From Streptomyces djakartensis (GTDB lineage: Bacteria; Actinomycetota; Actinomycetes; Streptomycetales; Streptomycetaceae): a DNA stretch of 64,000 nt. The translations under genes were made by a program, and so were the position numbers. The notes beneath the pieces are model-generated. The model had not been told where the DNA came from. It searched no databases and saw only the letters and a program-made list of their open reading frames with translations. The stretch spans positions 1 to 64,000 of the forward strand of contig NZ_BMWE01000024.1 of assembly GCF_014651075.1 (NCBI RefSeq), read 5' to 3'. This document shows positions 37,510 through 45,375 of this stretch, piece by piece (positions within the stretch are counted from its first letter, which is position 1; every line of letters starts with the position of its first letter).

Positions 37510-38751
37510 GTGCCCGCGAACAGACCCGCCGCCGAAGAGCCGCGGCTGACCGTCACCAGACCCCCGCGCCGACGTCTGCGCAGAGCGCTCGCGTCGGCGC
37601 TTCCCGTCCCGGTCATCGGGCTCGCCCTGCTGGTGGCTTCCGGGAACCTGCTGTTACCACTGCGCCAGGTGGTCACCATAGAGGCCAAGATGGCCTCGAA
37701 GAGGGACTTCTTCCAGGACCCGGTGGTCGAGCGGCTGCTCATGAAGCACGGCTTCCGCGTGCACATCACCAACATGGGCTCGCGTGAGATCGCGAAGCAG
37801 GACTACGAGGGATACGACGTCGTCTTCCCCTCCGGCCAGCCGGCCGCCGACCTGATCAGCCGGGAGCGCGCCCGGGCGAACCGCCCGGTGCTGCTGTACC
37901 GCCCGTTCGTCAGCCCCATCGTGCTGGCCACCTACCGGAACTACGCCGAGGTGCTCACGGCGGAAGGCGTCGCCGAGCGCCTGCCGGGCCCGGGCGGCCG
38001 GCCCATGTACTACACCCTCGACATGCGGAAGTTCCTCGATCTGGCCCGCGGCAAGAGGAAGGGCGTCCAGCGTGACCCGGAGAACGGCTACCGCTGGGAC
38101 GAGATCGACCGCGACGACCGCGTCCGCAACGGCAACAAGATCCTCGCCCAGACCTCGGACATCTGCGAAGCCAACTCGGCCGGCACCTACCTCGGGCTCG
38201 TGGCCTTCGTCGAGCACGGGAACGACGCGCCGGACAACGAGGCCGAGGCGGTGCGGCTCGCCCGGAAGATCAAGCCGCTCCTCGTCGAACAGGGCCTGCC
38301 GTCCTCCGAACGGGCCGAGACGTATCTGTCTCCCGACGGGCCGGGCATCGCCCCCGTCTCGGTGATCTACGAGCACCAGTTCCTCGCCCACCAGATCGCG
38401 TACCGGGCCGAGAAGGGCGCGACCGACGACGAGCGCGTCCTGCTCTATCCATCCACCCGCTTCGTCACCGAACCCCAGCTCGTCGCCCTGACCGGAGACG
38501 GCGCCCGGCTCGGGGAACTGGTCAGCGAGGACCCCGAACTCCAGCACCGTGCCGTGGAGCTGGGCTTCCGGGCCCGCAACGCCGGCGGCGGCGCCACCGG
38601 CGACGAACTGACCCGGTTCCTCACCGAACGGCGGATCCCGGCGCCCACCACCTCCTCCGGCGACACCCGGGCGGTCTTACCCAGCCTGCCCCTGCTGGAG
38701 AAGATGATCGAGATCGTCGGCGACTGCCCGGACCGGACGGGCGGCCGGTGA
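37510..38751 (+). CDS. Membrane-anchored solute-binding-like protein with two TTA codons
   Basis: A 413-residue protein with an N-terminal anchor (VPVIGLALLVASGNLLLPL) and an extracytoplasmic domain. That domain reads RVHITNMGSREIAKQDYEGY, DVVFPSGQPAADL and SVIYEHQFLAHQIAYRAEKG. It resembles type 2 periplasmic-binding folds and probably senses or binds a ligand. Leucine codons 49 (37654-37656) and 390 (38677-38679) are TTA, so translation should need the bldA tRNA. GTG 37510 follows GGGGGGAGAAC. It overlaps the next gene by 4 bp (GTGA) and heads a three-gene operon. No known function. Confidence 0.72.
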   Translation: MPANRPAAEEPRLTVTRPPRRRLRRALASALPVPVIGLALLVASGNLLLPLRQVVTIEAKMASKRDFFQDPVVERLLMKHGFRVHITNMGSREIAKQDYEGYDVVFPSGQPAADLISRERARANRPVLLYRPFVSPIVLATYRNYAEVLTAEGVAERLPGPGGRPMYYTLDMRKFLDLARGKRKGVQRDPENGYRWDEIDRDDRVRNGNKILAQTSDICEANSAGTYLGLVAFVEHGNDAPDNEAEAVRLARKIKPLLVEQGLPSSERAETYLSPDGPGIAPVSVIYEHQFLAHQIAYRAEKGATDDERVLLYPSTRFVTEPQLVALTGDGARLGELVSEDPELQHRAVELGFRARNAGGGATGDELTRFLTERRIPAPTTSSGDTRAVLPSLPLLEKMIEIVGDCPDRTGGR

Positions 38752-40325
38752 GGCGCGGCACGGGCCTGCCGGCGCTCTGTGTGGCGCTCTGCCTGGCGCT
38801 CGTCACCGGCTTCCTCACCGCCTGCTCGGGCGACGACGGTGACGACACGGTCCGGCTGCGCGTGCTCGCCGGTCCCGACCTCGCCGCACTGGCCCCGCTG
38901 CTGGGCGAGTTGAAGGACGAGACGGGCGTCGACCTGCGCCTGGACCACCGGCCGGACGCCGAGACGAAGGCCCCGGACCGCGATCGGTACGACCTGGCGT
39001 GGCTGTCCTCCGACCGCTATCTGCGTCTCACCGACAAGGACGCCACCCGGGGCCTGCAGCGCACGCCCACCATGACGTCCCCCGTCGTCATCGGCCTGAA
39101 GCCGGACACGGCCCGGCAGCTCCGCGCCCACGTCCCCGGCTCCCGGCTCACCTGGGCCGACATCGCGGACGCCGCCGCCACCGGCACCGTCCGCTTCGGC
39201 ATGGCCGACCCCCGCCACGCCGGCAGCGGGCTCGCCGCCCTCGTGGGCGTCGCCACCGCCGCGGCGGGCACCGGGGCGGCGCTGCGCCCCGAGGACGTCT
39301 CCTGCGACCGGCTGCGCGGCTTCCGCTCCGGCCAGACCCTCACCGCCGACACCGGCCCCGCCCTTCTCGACTCCTACGCCCACCACCAGGACGAGGCCAA
39401 CGCCCTCATCACGTACGAGTCCGACCTGCTCGCCCTCAACGCCACCGGCCGCCTCGACGACCCCCTGGAGGTCGTCCGCCCCGACGACGGCATGGTCCTG
39501 GCGGACTTCCCGCTGCTCCTGCTGAACCCGGCCCACCGCACCGCGTACGACAAGGTCACCCAGTGGCTGCGGCGCGACTCGGTGCAGCGGCAGCTCATGC
39601 GGCACACCCTGCGCCGTCCGGTGAACACGACGGTCACCCGGGACCCGCGGCTGCGCGAACCGGTCGGCAACGCCCTCTTCTACCCCGACCGGCCCGCCGT
39701 CGTGGAAACCCTGCTCGCCGACTACGGTGACCCCGACCGCCGCACCACGAGCCAGGTGGTCTTCCTGCTCGACTTCTCCGGCTCGATGCGCGGCGCCCGG
39801 ATGGCCGCCCTGCGCGAGGCGTTCGCCGGTCTCAGCGGCGCTGACCCCTCCCCCTCCGGCAAGTTCACCCGCTTTTACCGGGGCGAGCGGCTGACCGTGG
39901 TCCGGTTCGCCGGCCGAGTGCTGGGGGAGAGGACCGTCACCGTCGCCGGGCCGGACGACCTCACCACCCTCGCCGGCGCCGTCGCCCGGGGCGGCTACGG
40001 CGACGCCACCGCCGTGTGGTCCGCCCTCGACCACGGCTACCGCGCCGCCGCCCGCGAACTGGCCGCCGACCCCGACCGCTCCCTCTCGCTGGTCCTGATG
40101 ACGGACGGTGAGAACAACGCGGGCCTGTCCTACGTGGAGTTCGTACGCCGCCACCAGGCGCTGCCCGCCGCCGTACGGGACGGCGTCCACACCTACCCCG
40201 TGCACTTCGGCGAGGCCGACGCCGGTGCGCTGCGGCGCGCGGCGGCGAGGACGGGCGGACGGATGGTGGACGCCGGCGGCTCGTCCCTTTCCGAGGCCTT
40301 CAAGGAGATCCGTGGCTGTCACTGA
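38748..40325 (+). CDS. Lipoprotein with solute-binding domain and von Willebrand A domain
   Basis: A 525-residue exported lipoprotein. The signal and lipobox are LCLALVTGFLTACSGD (Cys near residue 25). Residues 40-325 look like a type 2 solute-binding domain (LRVLAGPDLAALAPLLGELK). Residues 335-520 form a VWA domain with an intact MIDAS: QVVFLLDFSGSMRGARM, a downstream Thr, and SLVLMTDGENN. So it should bind a divalent metal and a protein partner outside the membrane. Start GTG overlaps the upstream stop; the 3' end overlaps the next gene by 14 bp. Similar pairings are seen in actinobacterial genomes; role unknown. Confidence 0.78.
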   Translation: MRRGTGLPALCVALCLALVTGFLTACSGDDGDDTVRLRVLAGPDLAALAPLLGELKDETGVDLRLDHRPDAETKAPDRDRYDLAWLSSDRYLRLTDKDATRGLQRTPTMTSPVVIGLKPDTARQLRAHVPGSRLTWADIADAAATGTVRFGMADPRHAGSGLAALVGVATAAAGTGAALRPEDVSCDRLRGFRSGQTLTADTGPALLDSYAHHQDEANALITYESDLLALNATGRLDDPLEVVRPDDGMVLADFPLLLLNPAHRTAYDKVTQWLRRDSVQRQLMRHTLRRPVNTTVTRDPRLREPVGNALFYPDRPAVVETLLADYGDPDRRTTSQVVFLLDFSGSMRGARMAALREAFAGLSGADPSPSGKFTRFYRGERLTVVRFAGRVLGERTVTVAGPDDLTTLAGAVARGGYGDATAVWSALDHGYRAAARELAADPDRSLSLVLMTDGENNAGLSYVEFVRRHQALPAAVRDGVHTYPVHFGEADAGALRRAAARTGGRMVDAGGSSLSEAFKEIRGCH

Positions 40326-41061
40326 CGCGACCTGGTGGAGTCTTTGGTGGCCGTGGATGACGGTCTGGCTGGTGACGGCCGCCGGCGCGGTGGCGCTCGT
40401 GGTGGTCCTGGTGCGCCATGCCCGGGAGCGGCGCAGGCACCTGCGGCGCTGGCAGTCGGCGTACAGCATCTGCCTGTACCTGGACGAGCAGGCGGTGATG
40501 GACCTGTGGGAGCTGGGCAACTACCGGTCCGCGCTGGAGGAGGCCGTCGAGCTGCGGACGAAGGTCGACACGAGTGTCGGCTTCTGGAGCCGGGTGCTGA
40601 CGTTTCTGTTCCGGTTCCGGCTGAAGCGGGACGTCAGTCAGGAGACGTTCCGCAAGTTCGTGCGCAAGGACAAACCGATCAACGTGATCGGCGTGGTCAT
40701 GGAGGCCTTCGACCGGGCCGACGCCATCGTCCACGCCGACCTGACCACCCTGACGGTCGTCCCGAACCGGAACCTCGCCGACAACCTGGCGGACGGCCGT
40801 GCGGTGACCCTGAGCCGCATCGGCGAATTCGTCTCGGTCAAAGGCGTGTTCACCCGCGCGCCGGAGGTGGCGGAGGGATTCGTCCTGCGGGCCGAGTACG
40901 GCGCCGAGCGGCCGCCGGTGTACATGCGCGTCGTGGCCCCCGGCGACGCGCGCCGCTCGATCCCGGCCGGCACGTTCACGGCCCGCTGCCTCGGCAAGAT
41001 GACCGGCTGGCGTGAGGACACCCGCGAGGTGACGCTGGAGGCGATCGCGATCTTCTGGTGA
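40312..41061 (+). CDS. Membrane-anchored hypothetical protein, third gene of the VWA operon
   Basis: A 249-residue protein starting at GTG 40312 directly behind AAGGAGATCC inside the 3' end of the VWA gene. One N-terminal helix (WMTVWLVTAAGAVALVVVLV) is followed by an Arg-rich cytoplasmic stretch and a soluble domain with YSICLYLDEQAVMDLWELGN and VIGVVMEAFDRADAIVHADL. No family is recognised. The tight coupling suggests it is the inner-face partner of the two extracytoplasmic proteins. Confidence 0.7.
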   Translation: MAVTDATWWSLWWPWMTVWLVTAAGAVALVVVLVRHARERRRHLRRWQSAYSICLYLDEQAVMDLWELGNYRSALEEAVELRTKVDTSVGFWSRVLTFLFRFRLKRDVSQETFRKFVRKDKPINVIGVVMEAFDRADAIVHADLTTLTVVPNRNLADNLADGRAVTLSRIGEFVSVKGVFTRAPEVAEGFVLRAEYGAERPPVYMRVVAPGDARRSIPAGTFTARCLGKMTGWREDTREVTLEAIAIFW

Positions 41062-41097
41062 CCGCCGCTTGCTGACCGCCGCTCCGATCGCCCCCGC

Positions 41098-42111
41098 TCA
41101 CCGGGAGTTCAGCTCGGCGAGCACCCGCAGGGTGCGCGGATCGGGCGCGAGGGCCAGCAGGTCGGTCACCGGTCCCTTCCGCCACAACTCCAGTCGCTCG
41201 GCGATGCGTTCGCGCGGACCTACCAGGGAGATCTCGTCGGCGAAGGCGTCCGGCACGGCGAGCACCGCCTCCTGGCGGCGGCCGGACAGGAACAGCTCCT
41301 GGATGCGGCGGGCCTGCTGTTCGTAGCCCATGCGGGCCATCAGGTCGGCGTGGAAGTTGCGGGCCGTGTGGCCCATGCCGCCGATGTAGAAGCCGAGCAT
41401 CGCCTTCACGGGCAGCAGCCCCTCGGCGACGTCGTCGCAGACCCGGACCTGGGCCATGGGGGCGACCAGGAAACCCTCGGGCAAATCGCCCAGGGCCGGG
41501 CCGTACACCTCCGGCCGGGTCGGCGACCAGTACAGCGGCAGCCAGCCGTCGGCGATCCGGGTCGTCTGGGCGACGTTCTTCGGCCCTTCCGCGCCGAGCA
41601 GGATCGGCAGATCGGCGCGCAGGGGGTGCGTGATCGGCTTGAGGGGTTTGCCGAGGCCCGTGGCGTCCGGGCCCCGGTAGGGGTGGGAGTGGAAGCGGCC
41701 CGCCAGTTCGACGGGGGCCTCGCGGCGCAGCACCTGCCGCAGGACGTCCACGTACTCGCGGGTGGCGGTGAGTGGCGAGGCGGGGAACGGGCGGCCGTAC
41801 CAGCCCTCGACGACCTGCGGGCCGGAGAGCCCGAGGCCCAGCATCACGCGGCCGCCGGACAGGTGATCCAGGGTGAGGGCGTGCATCGCGGTCGTGGCCG
41901 GTGACCGGGCCGCCATCTGCGCGACCGCCGTGCCGAGCCGGATGCGGGAGGTGTGGGCCGCGATCCAGGTCAGCGGGGTGAAGGCGTCCGAGCCCCAGGA
42001 CTCCGCCGTCCAGACGGAGTCGTAGCCGAGCCGCTCCGCCTCCCGGGCGAGCGGCACGTGGTCGGGGGAGGGACCGCGGCCCCAGTAGCCGAGCGCCAGA
42101 CCGAGCCGCAT
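41098..42111 (-). CDS. LLM-class F420-dependent oxidoreductase
   Basis: A 337-residue luciferase-like monooxygenase-fold enzyme. It begins MRLGLALGYWGRGPSPDHVP and has the barrel motifs YDSVWTAESWGSDAFTPLTW, IRLGTAVAQMAARSPATTAM and LDHLSGGRVMLGLGLSGPQV. These are typical of the F420-dependent LLM group abundant in actinobacteria. Substrate unknown. ATG 42111 follows GAGGCAGGT. It is convergent with the VWA operon. Confidence 0.88.
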   Translation of the reverse strand: MRLGLALGYWGRGPSPDHVPLAREAERLGYDSVWTAESWGSDAFTPLTWIAAHTSRIRLGTAVAQMAARSPATTAMHALTLDHLSGGRVMLGLGLSGPQVVEGWYGRPFPASPLTATREYVDVLRQVLRREAPVELAGRFHSHPYRGPDATGLGKPLKPITHPLRADLPILLGAEGPKNVAQTTRIADGWLPLYWSPTRPEVYGPALGDLPEGFLVAPMAQVRVCDDVAEGLLPVKAMLGFYIGGMGHTARNFHADLMARMGYEQQARRIQELFLSGRRQEAVLAVPDAFADEISLVGPRERIAERLELWRKGPVTDLLALAPDPRTLRVLAELNSR

Positions 42112-42213
42112 ACCTGCCTCCTGACGCTGCGTCAGCCGACGGGGGAGCGACGACTGTACGGCAACGGCCCCCCAACCCGGAAGGGCGAGGGGCCGTGCGA
42201 GAGGGGTGCGGGC

Positions 42214-43041
42214 TCAGCCGCGCTGGATGCCCGACGTGTCCTGCAGGACACCGCGGCGGCCGTCCTGCGTCTGGGCGACCAGGGCCGCTCCGCGCTGCTC
42301 CACCGCCAGGTACCAGGTACCCGGGGCGAGTTCGGCGATCGGGGTCGGCGAGCCGTCCTCCGCGAACAGCGGCCGCGGCACCGGCACCGCGAACCAGAAC
42401 GGCGCGAAGTCCGCGGCCGGGGGCTGCGGGGCCTGCGCCTGCTGCGGCTGACCGCCGTACGGCTGCCCCGGCTGTCCCGGCTGCGGCTGGCCGTAGCCGC
42501 CGGGCTGCTGCGCGCCCGGGTAGCCGTAACCGCCCTGCGGCTGACCACCGTAGGGCTGCGGTGCTGCGGGGCGGGGGGCCGGGACGAGGGCGCCCTTGAG
42601 GGCCGGGACCAAGGGCGTGGCGATCGCGGCGGCAGCCATGAGCAGCGTGGCGACGAAGGCGAGGATCATGCCGATGCCGGGGGTCGGGGCGCCGTCGCTC
42701 GCCCTCTCGCCGACGTTGTCGAAGCCGCCGGGCGCGTCGAGGACGTTGCCGAGCGCGCTCCACGCGGCGAACACCGTGAAGGCGGCGCCGAACTGGCCGA
42801 GGTCGAGACCGGCAGGCTTCGGCACCTGCGGCAGGCCCCGGGCCGCGACGACGAGCGCGGCACCGATGATCCCCGCCAGTACGACGCTGAACACGACCGG
42901 ACCGCTTCCCCACAGGCTGGGGAGCTCGACGCTGTCGGGGACATTGTCGATCGAATACAGGTCGAGGAACGACGCGATGAACAGCAACACCGCTGCTCCG
43001 ATCACCACGCCGTCGCCTCGAGTGAGGGAGCGGATATTCAC
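42214..43041 (-). CDS. DUF5336 membrane protein with Gly/Gln/Pro-rich linker
   Basis: A 275-residue protein. Four hydrophobic segments in the first 150 residues (GVVIGAAVLLFIASFLDLYS, VVFSVVLAGIIGAALVVAAR, GAAFTVFAAWSALGNVL, IGMILAFVATLLMAAAAIAT) fit the DUF5336 family, which includes the mycobacterial 34-kDa antigen homologue. A repetitive linker follows (YGGQPQGGYGYPGAQQPGGY). The final 60 residues form a small soluble domain (FWFAVPVPRPLFAEDGSPTP, then WYLAVEQRGAALVAQTQDG). Function unknown. Confidence 0.8.
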   Translation of the reverse strand: MNIRSLTRGDGVVIGAAVLLFIASFLDLYSIDNVPDSVELPSLWGSGPVVFSVVLAGIIGAALVVAARGLPQVPKPAGLDLGQFGAAFTVFAAWSALGNVLDAPGGFDNVGERASDGAPTPGIGMILAFVATLLMAAAAIATPLVPALKGALVPAPRPAAPQPYGGQPQGGYGYPGAQQPGGYGQPQPGQPGQPYGGQPQQAQAPQPPAADFAPFWFAVPVPRPLFAEDGSPTPIAELAPGTWYLAVEQRGAALVAQTQDGRRGVLQDTSGIQRG

Positions 43042-43200
43042 TTCAGTCGGTCCTTCAGCTCAGTTGTCTCGTCATCGGTTGAGGCGTCGCTGTCACCATG
43101 TCGCCCTCGGGGCGGTGCGAAGCGCGGGGGTGGCCCCTCATAGTAGGGAGACACTATCGTTCGCCCGGCCGGGGTGTCCGCAGGGATCAGTCCGTGAGAA

Positions 43201-44148
43201 CTACCCGCGCAAGAAGCTCACGATTCCCTCAGAGATTCCTTGCGCCGCCTTCTGCCGCCACGCGCCACTGGTCAGCAACGCCGCGTCCTCGCTGTCGCGC
43301 ATGTTGCCGCACTCGATGAACACCTTCGGGACCGTTGACAGATTGAGACCGCCCAGGTCCTTGCGTGTGACGAGACCGGTCCCGCCGCCGACGTAGTCGG
43401 ACGGCGCGCTGCCGGTCACGGCCCCGAAGCGGCCCGCGACGCGCTCGCCGAGATCGCGGGAGGGGGCGACGATCGCGCGGGTGTCCGCGGCGCCCGCGTG
43501 GACCGCGCCGGGCATGATGACGTGGAAACCGCGGTTGCCGGCGCCGGAGCCGTCCGCGTGGATCGAGACCACCGCGTCGGCCTTCGCCTCGTTGCCGATC
43601 CGGGCCCGCTCGTCCACGCACGGGCCGTACGGCCGGTCCCCGTCCTGCGTCAGCTTCACCGTGGCGCCCTGCTCCTGGAGCAGCGTGCGCATCCGGTGCG
43701 CCACGTCCAGGGTGAACTTCGCCTCCGGATAACCGTCGTTGGTGGACGTGCCGGTGGTGTCGCACTCCTTCTGGTTCGTCCCGATGTCCACCTTGCGGTT
43801 GATCTCGGAGGTGTGCTGGAAGTTACCCGGGTTGTGGCCCGGGTCGATGACGACGGTCTTCCCCTTGAGCGGGCCGGAGGCCGCGGGCGCGGAGGACCTG
43901 GATGAGGCGGACGCGCCAGGCTTCTTACCGTCGTCGGCGGGCGTACTCGACGCCGCGGGAGGGGAGGAGCGTACGTTCGCCCGGTCCGCGCCGCCTCCGT
44001 CGCCCGAGCCACCCGCCGTCTCGTACACCAGCCAGCCGAGCAGCGCCCCCGGCACCAGCGCGGCGAGCGCGACGGTCAGGGGCCCGCGGCGGGGGCGGCG
44101 GGGCTGGGGAGGTTCGAATTCCGGGCCTGCGTACGACACGTCTGCCAC
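43201..44148 (-). CDS. N-acetylmuramoyl-L-alanine amidase (Amidase_3), membrane-anchored
   Basis: A 315-residue cell-wall hydrolase that cleaves the amide between MurNAc and L-Ala. An N-terminal helix (LTVALAALVPGALLGWLVY) anchors or exports it. A Ser/Pro/Ala linker follows, then the catalytic domain from about residue 95: VVIDPGHNPG gives the first zinc His, VVSIHADGSG the second, and VFIECGN the catalytic Glu. GTG 44148 is chosen because the anchor and codon bias begin there; its ribosome site is weak. Confidence 0.88.
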   Translation of the reverse strand: MADVSYAGPEFEPPQPRRPRRGPLTVALAALVPGALLGWLVYETAGGSGDGGGADRANVRSSPPAASSTPADDGKKPGASASSRSSAPAASGPLKGKTVVIDPGHNPGNFQHTSEINRKVDIGTNQKECDTTGTSTNDGYPEAKFTLDVAHRMRTLLQEQGATVKLTQDGDRPYGPCVDERARIGNEAKADAVVSIHADGSGAGNRGFHVIMPGAVHAGAADTRAIVAPSRDLGERVAGRFGAVTGSAPSDYVGGGTGLVTRKDLGGLNLSTVPKVFIECGNMRDSEDAALLTSGAWRQKAAQGISEGIVSFLRG

Positions 44149-44231
44149 CCTAGGGGGTGTACCCCCACTCAGCCGGCACGCCGAGAGCACGCACGGGGCA
44201 ACGGGCCGAGGACCGCCGCCCGGGCGGCGGG

Positions 44232-44519
44232 CTACGGCCTGTCCTCTCCGCCGGTCCCGTGCCGTACCGCCTCCTTCACCCGCGCCTCGATCTCCTGGCG
44301 CGGGGTGTCCTCCCGCTTCGCGTACGCGGTCACCGCCGCCTGGACGTCACGGGCGAGGTCGCGCCAGGCACGCCAGGCGGTCTCCCAGGTGGTGGTCTGC
44401 TGGTCGCTCCACTTGGTCTGGGTGGGCGGGCCGTACGCGTCCTGCAGTTGCCGCACGCGGGCGTACGCCTCGTCCGCCGTGCGCTGCTTCTCCACGAGCT
44501 CTGCGAAGGTGTGTGCCAC
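44232..44519 (-). CDS. Small helical hypothetical protein
   Basis: A 95-residue soluble protein starting at GTG 44519 behind AAGGA. It is almost all charged helix: FAELVEKQRTADEAYARVRQ, then TTTWETAWRAWRDLARDVQA and EIEARVKEAVRHGTG. It is conserved in streptomycetes as far as I recall, without known function. It lies between a methyltransferase and an amidase gene, all on the minus strand. Confidence 0.65.
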   Translation of the reverse strand: MAHTFAELVEKQRTADEAYARVRQLQDAYGPPTQTKWSDQQTTTWETAWRAWRDLARDVQAAVTAYAKREDTPRQEIEARVKEAVRHGTGGEDRP

Positions 44520-44626
44520 GCGCCCGGATCCTTGGGCAGCGATGGCCCCCCACCGACTCGCCACGCCGCCCGTGGGCCGACCGGGCGGGGGCGGAGCGGG
44601 CGCAGTTCACCCGCCCGGTCGTTCTC

Positions 44627-45277
44627 TCAGACGCCCGGGCCCGTGCGGCGCAGCACCCGCAGGGAGCCCGTCGCCGAGACCTCCGAGAAGGCGCCGGAGG
44701 CCAGGGCCCTGAGGTAAACGCGGTACGGGGCCTGGCCGGTGAACTCGTCCTGCGGGTCCGGGAAGACGTCGTGGATGAGGAGCAGGCCGCCCTCGGCGAC
44801 ATGCGGGGCCCAGCCCTCGTAGTCGGCGCCTGCGTGCTCGTCGGTGTGCCCGCCGTCGACGAAGACGAACCCCAGGGGCGTGTTCCAGAGCGCCGCGATC
44901 CGCGGGGAGCGGCCGACCAGGGCCACCACGTGGTCCTCCAGGCCGGCCCGGTGCAGGGTGCGGCGGAAGGTGGGCAGCGTGTCCATCAGGCCGAGTTCGG
45001 GGTCCACCGTCTCCGGGTCGTGGTACTCCCAGCCGGGCTGCTGCTCCTCGCTGCCCCGGTGGTGGTCGACGGTGAGCGCGCTGACCCCGGCCCCGCGGGC
45101 CGCGTCGGCGAGCAGGATCGTGGACCGGCCGCAGTACGTGCCGATCTCCATCAGCGGCAGCCCCAGCCGGCCGGCTTCCACGGCCGCCGCGTACAGGGCC
45201 AGGCCCTCCTCGACGGGCATGAACCCCTTCGCCGCCTCGAACGCGGCCAGGATCTCGGGCTTCGGGGCCGCGGGCAT
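44627..45277 (-). CDS. Class I SAM-dependent methyltransferase (family 24)
   Basis: A 216-residue enzyme of the methyltransferase-24 type. Motif I is LMEIGTYCGRSTILLADAA, with VSALTVDHHRGSEEQQPGW, LGFVFVDGGHTDEHAGADYE and LLLIHDVFPDPQDEF. The GxCGRST loop and HTDE motif resemble macrocin-O-methyltransferase and cephalosporin hydroxylase relatives. Target unknown. It sits 42 bp downstream of a strong terminator, so it has its own promoter. Confidence 0.84.
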   Translation of the reverse strand: MPAAPKPEILAAFEAAKGFMPVEEGLALYAAAVEAGRLGLPLMEIGTYCGRSTILLADAARGAGVSALTVDHHRGSEEQQPGWEYHDPETVDPELGLMDTLPTFRRTLHRAGLEDHVVALVGRSPRIAALWNTPLGFVFVDGGHTDEHAGADYEGWAPHVAEGGLLLIHDVFPDPQDEFTGQAPYRVYLRALASGAFSEVSATGSLRVLRRTGPGV

Positions 45278-45319
45278 GGGGGGTCCTCTCGGTCGTACGG
45301 CTGTCCGGGGGCCATCGTG

Positions 45320-45354
45320 CCGTACCCCCTGCCGGAGTCCGGCAGGGGGTACGG
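45320..45354. terminator. Strong hairpin terminator after the MFS gene
   Basis: Perfect 16-bp arms CCGTACCCCCTGCCGG and CCGGCAGGGGGTACGG with a 3-nt loop. It follows the minus-strand MFS gene by 21 bp and isolates it from the methyltransferase downstream. Confidence 0.8.
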
Positions 45355-45375
45355 ATCAGTGGAGGAGTGACCGGG

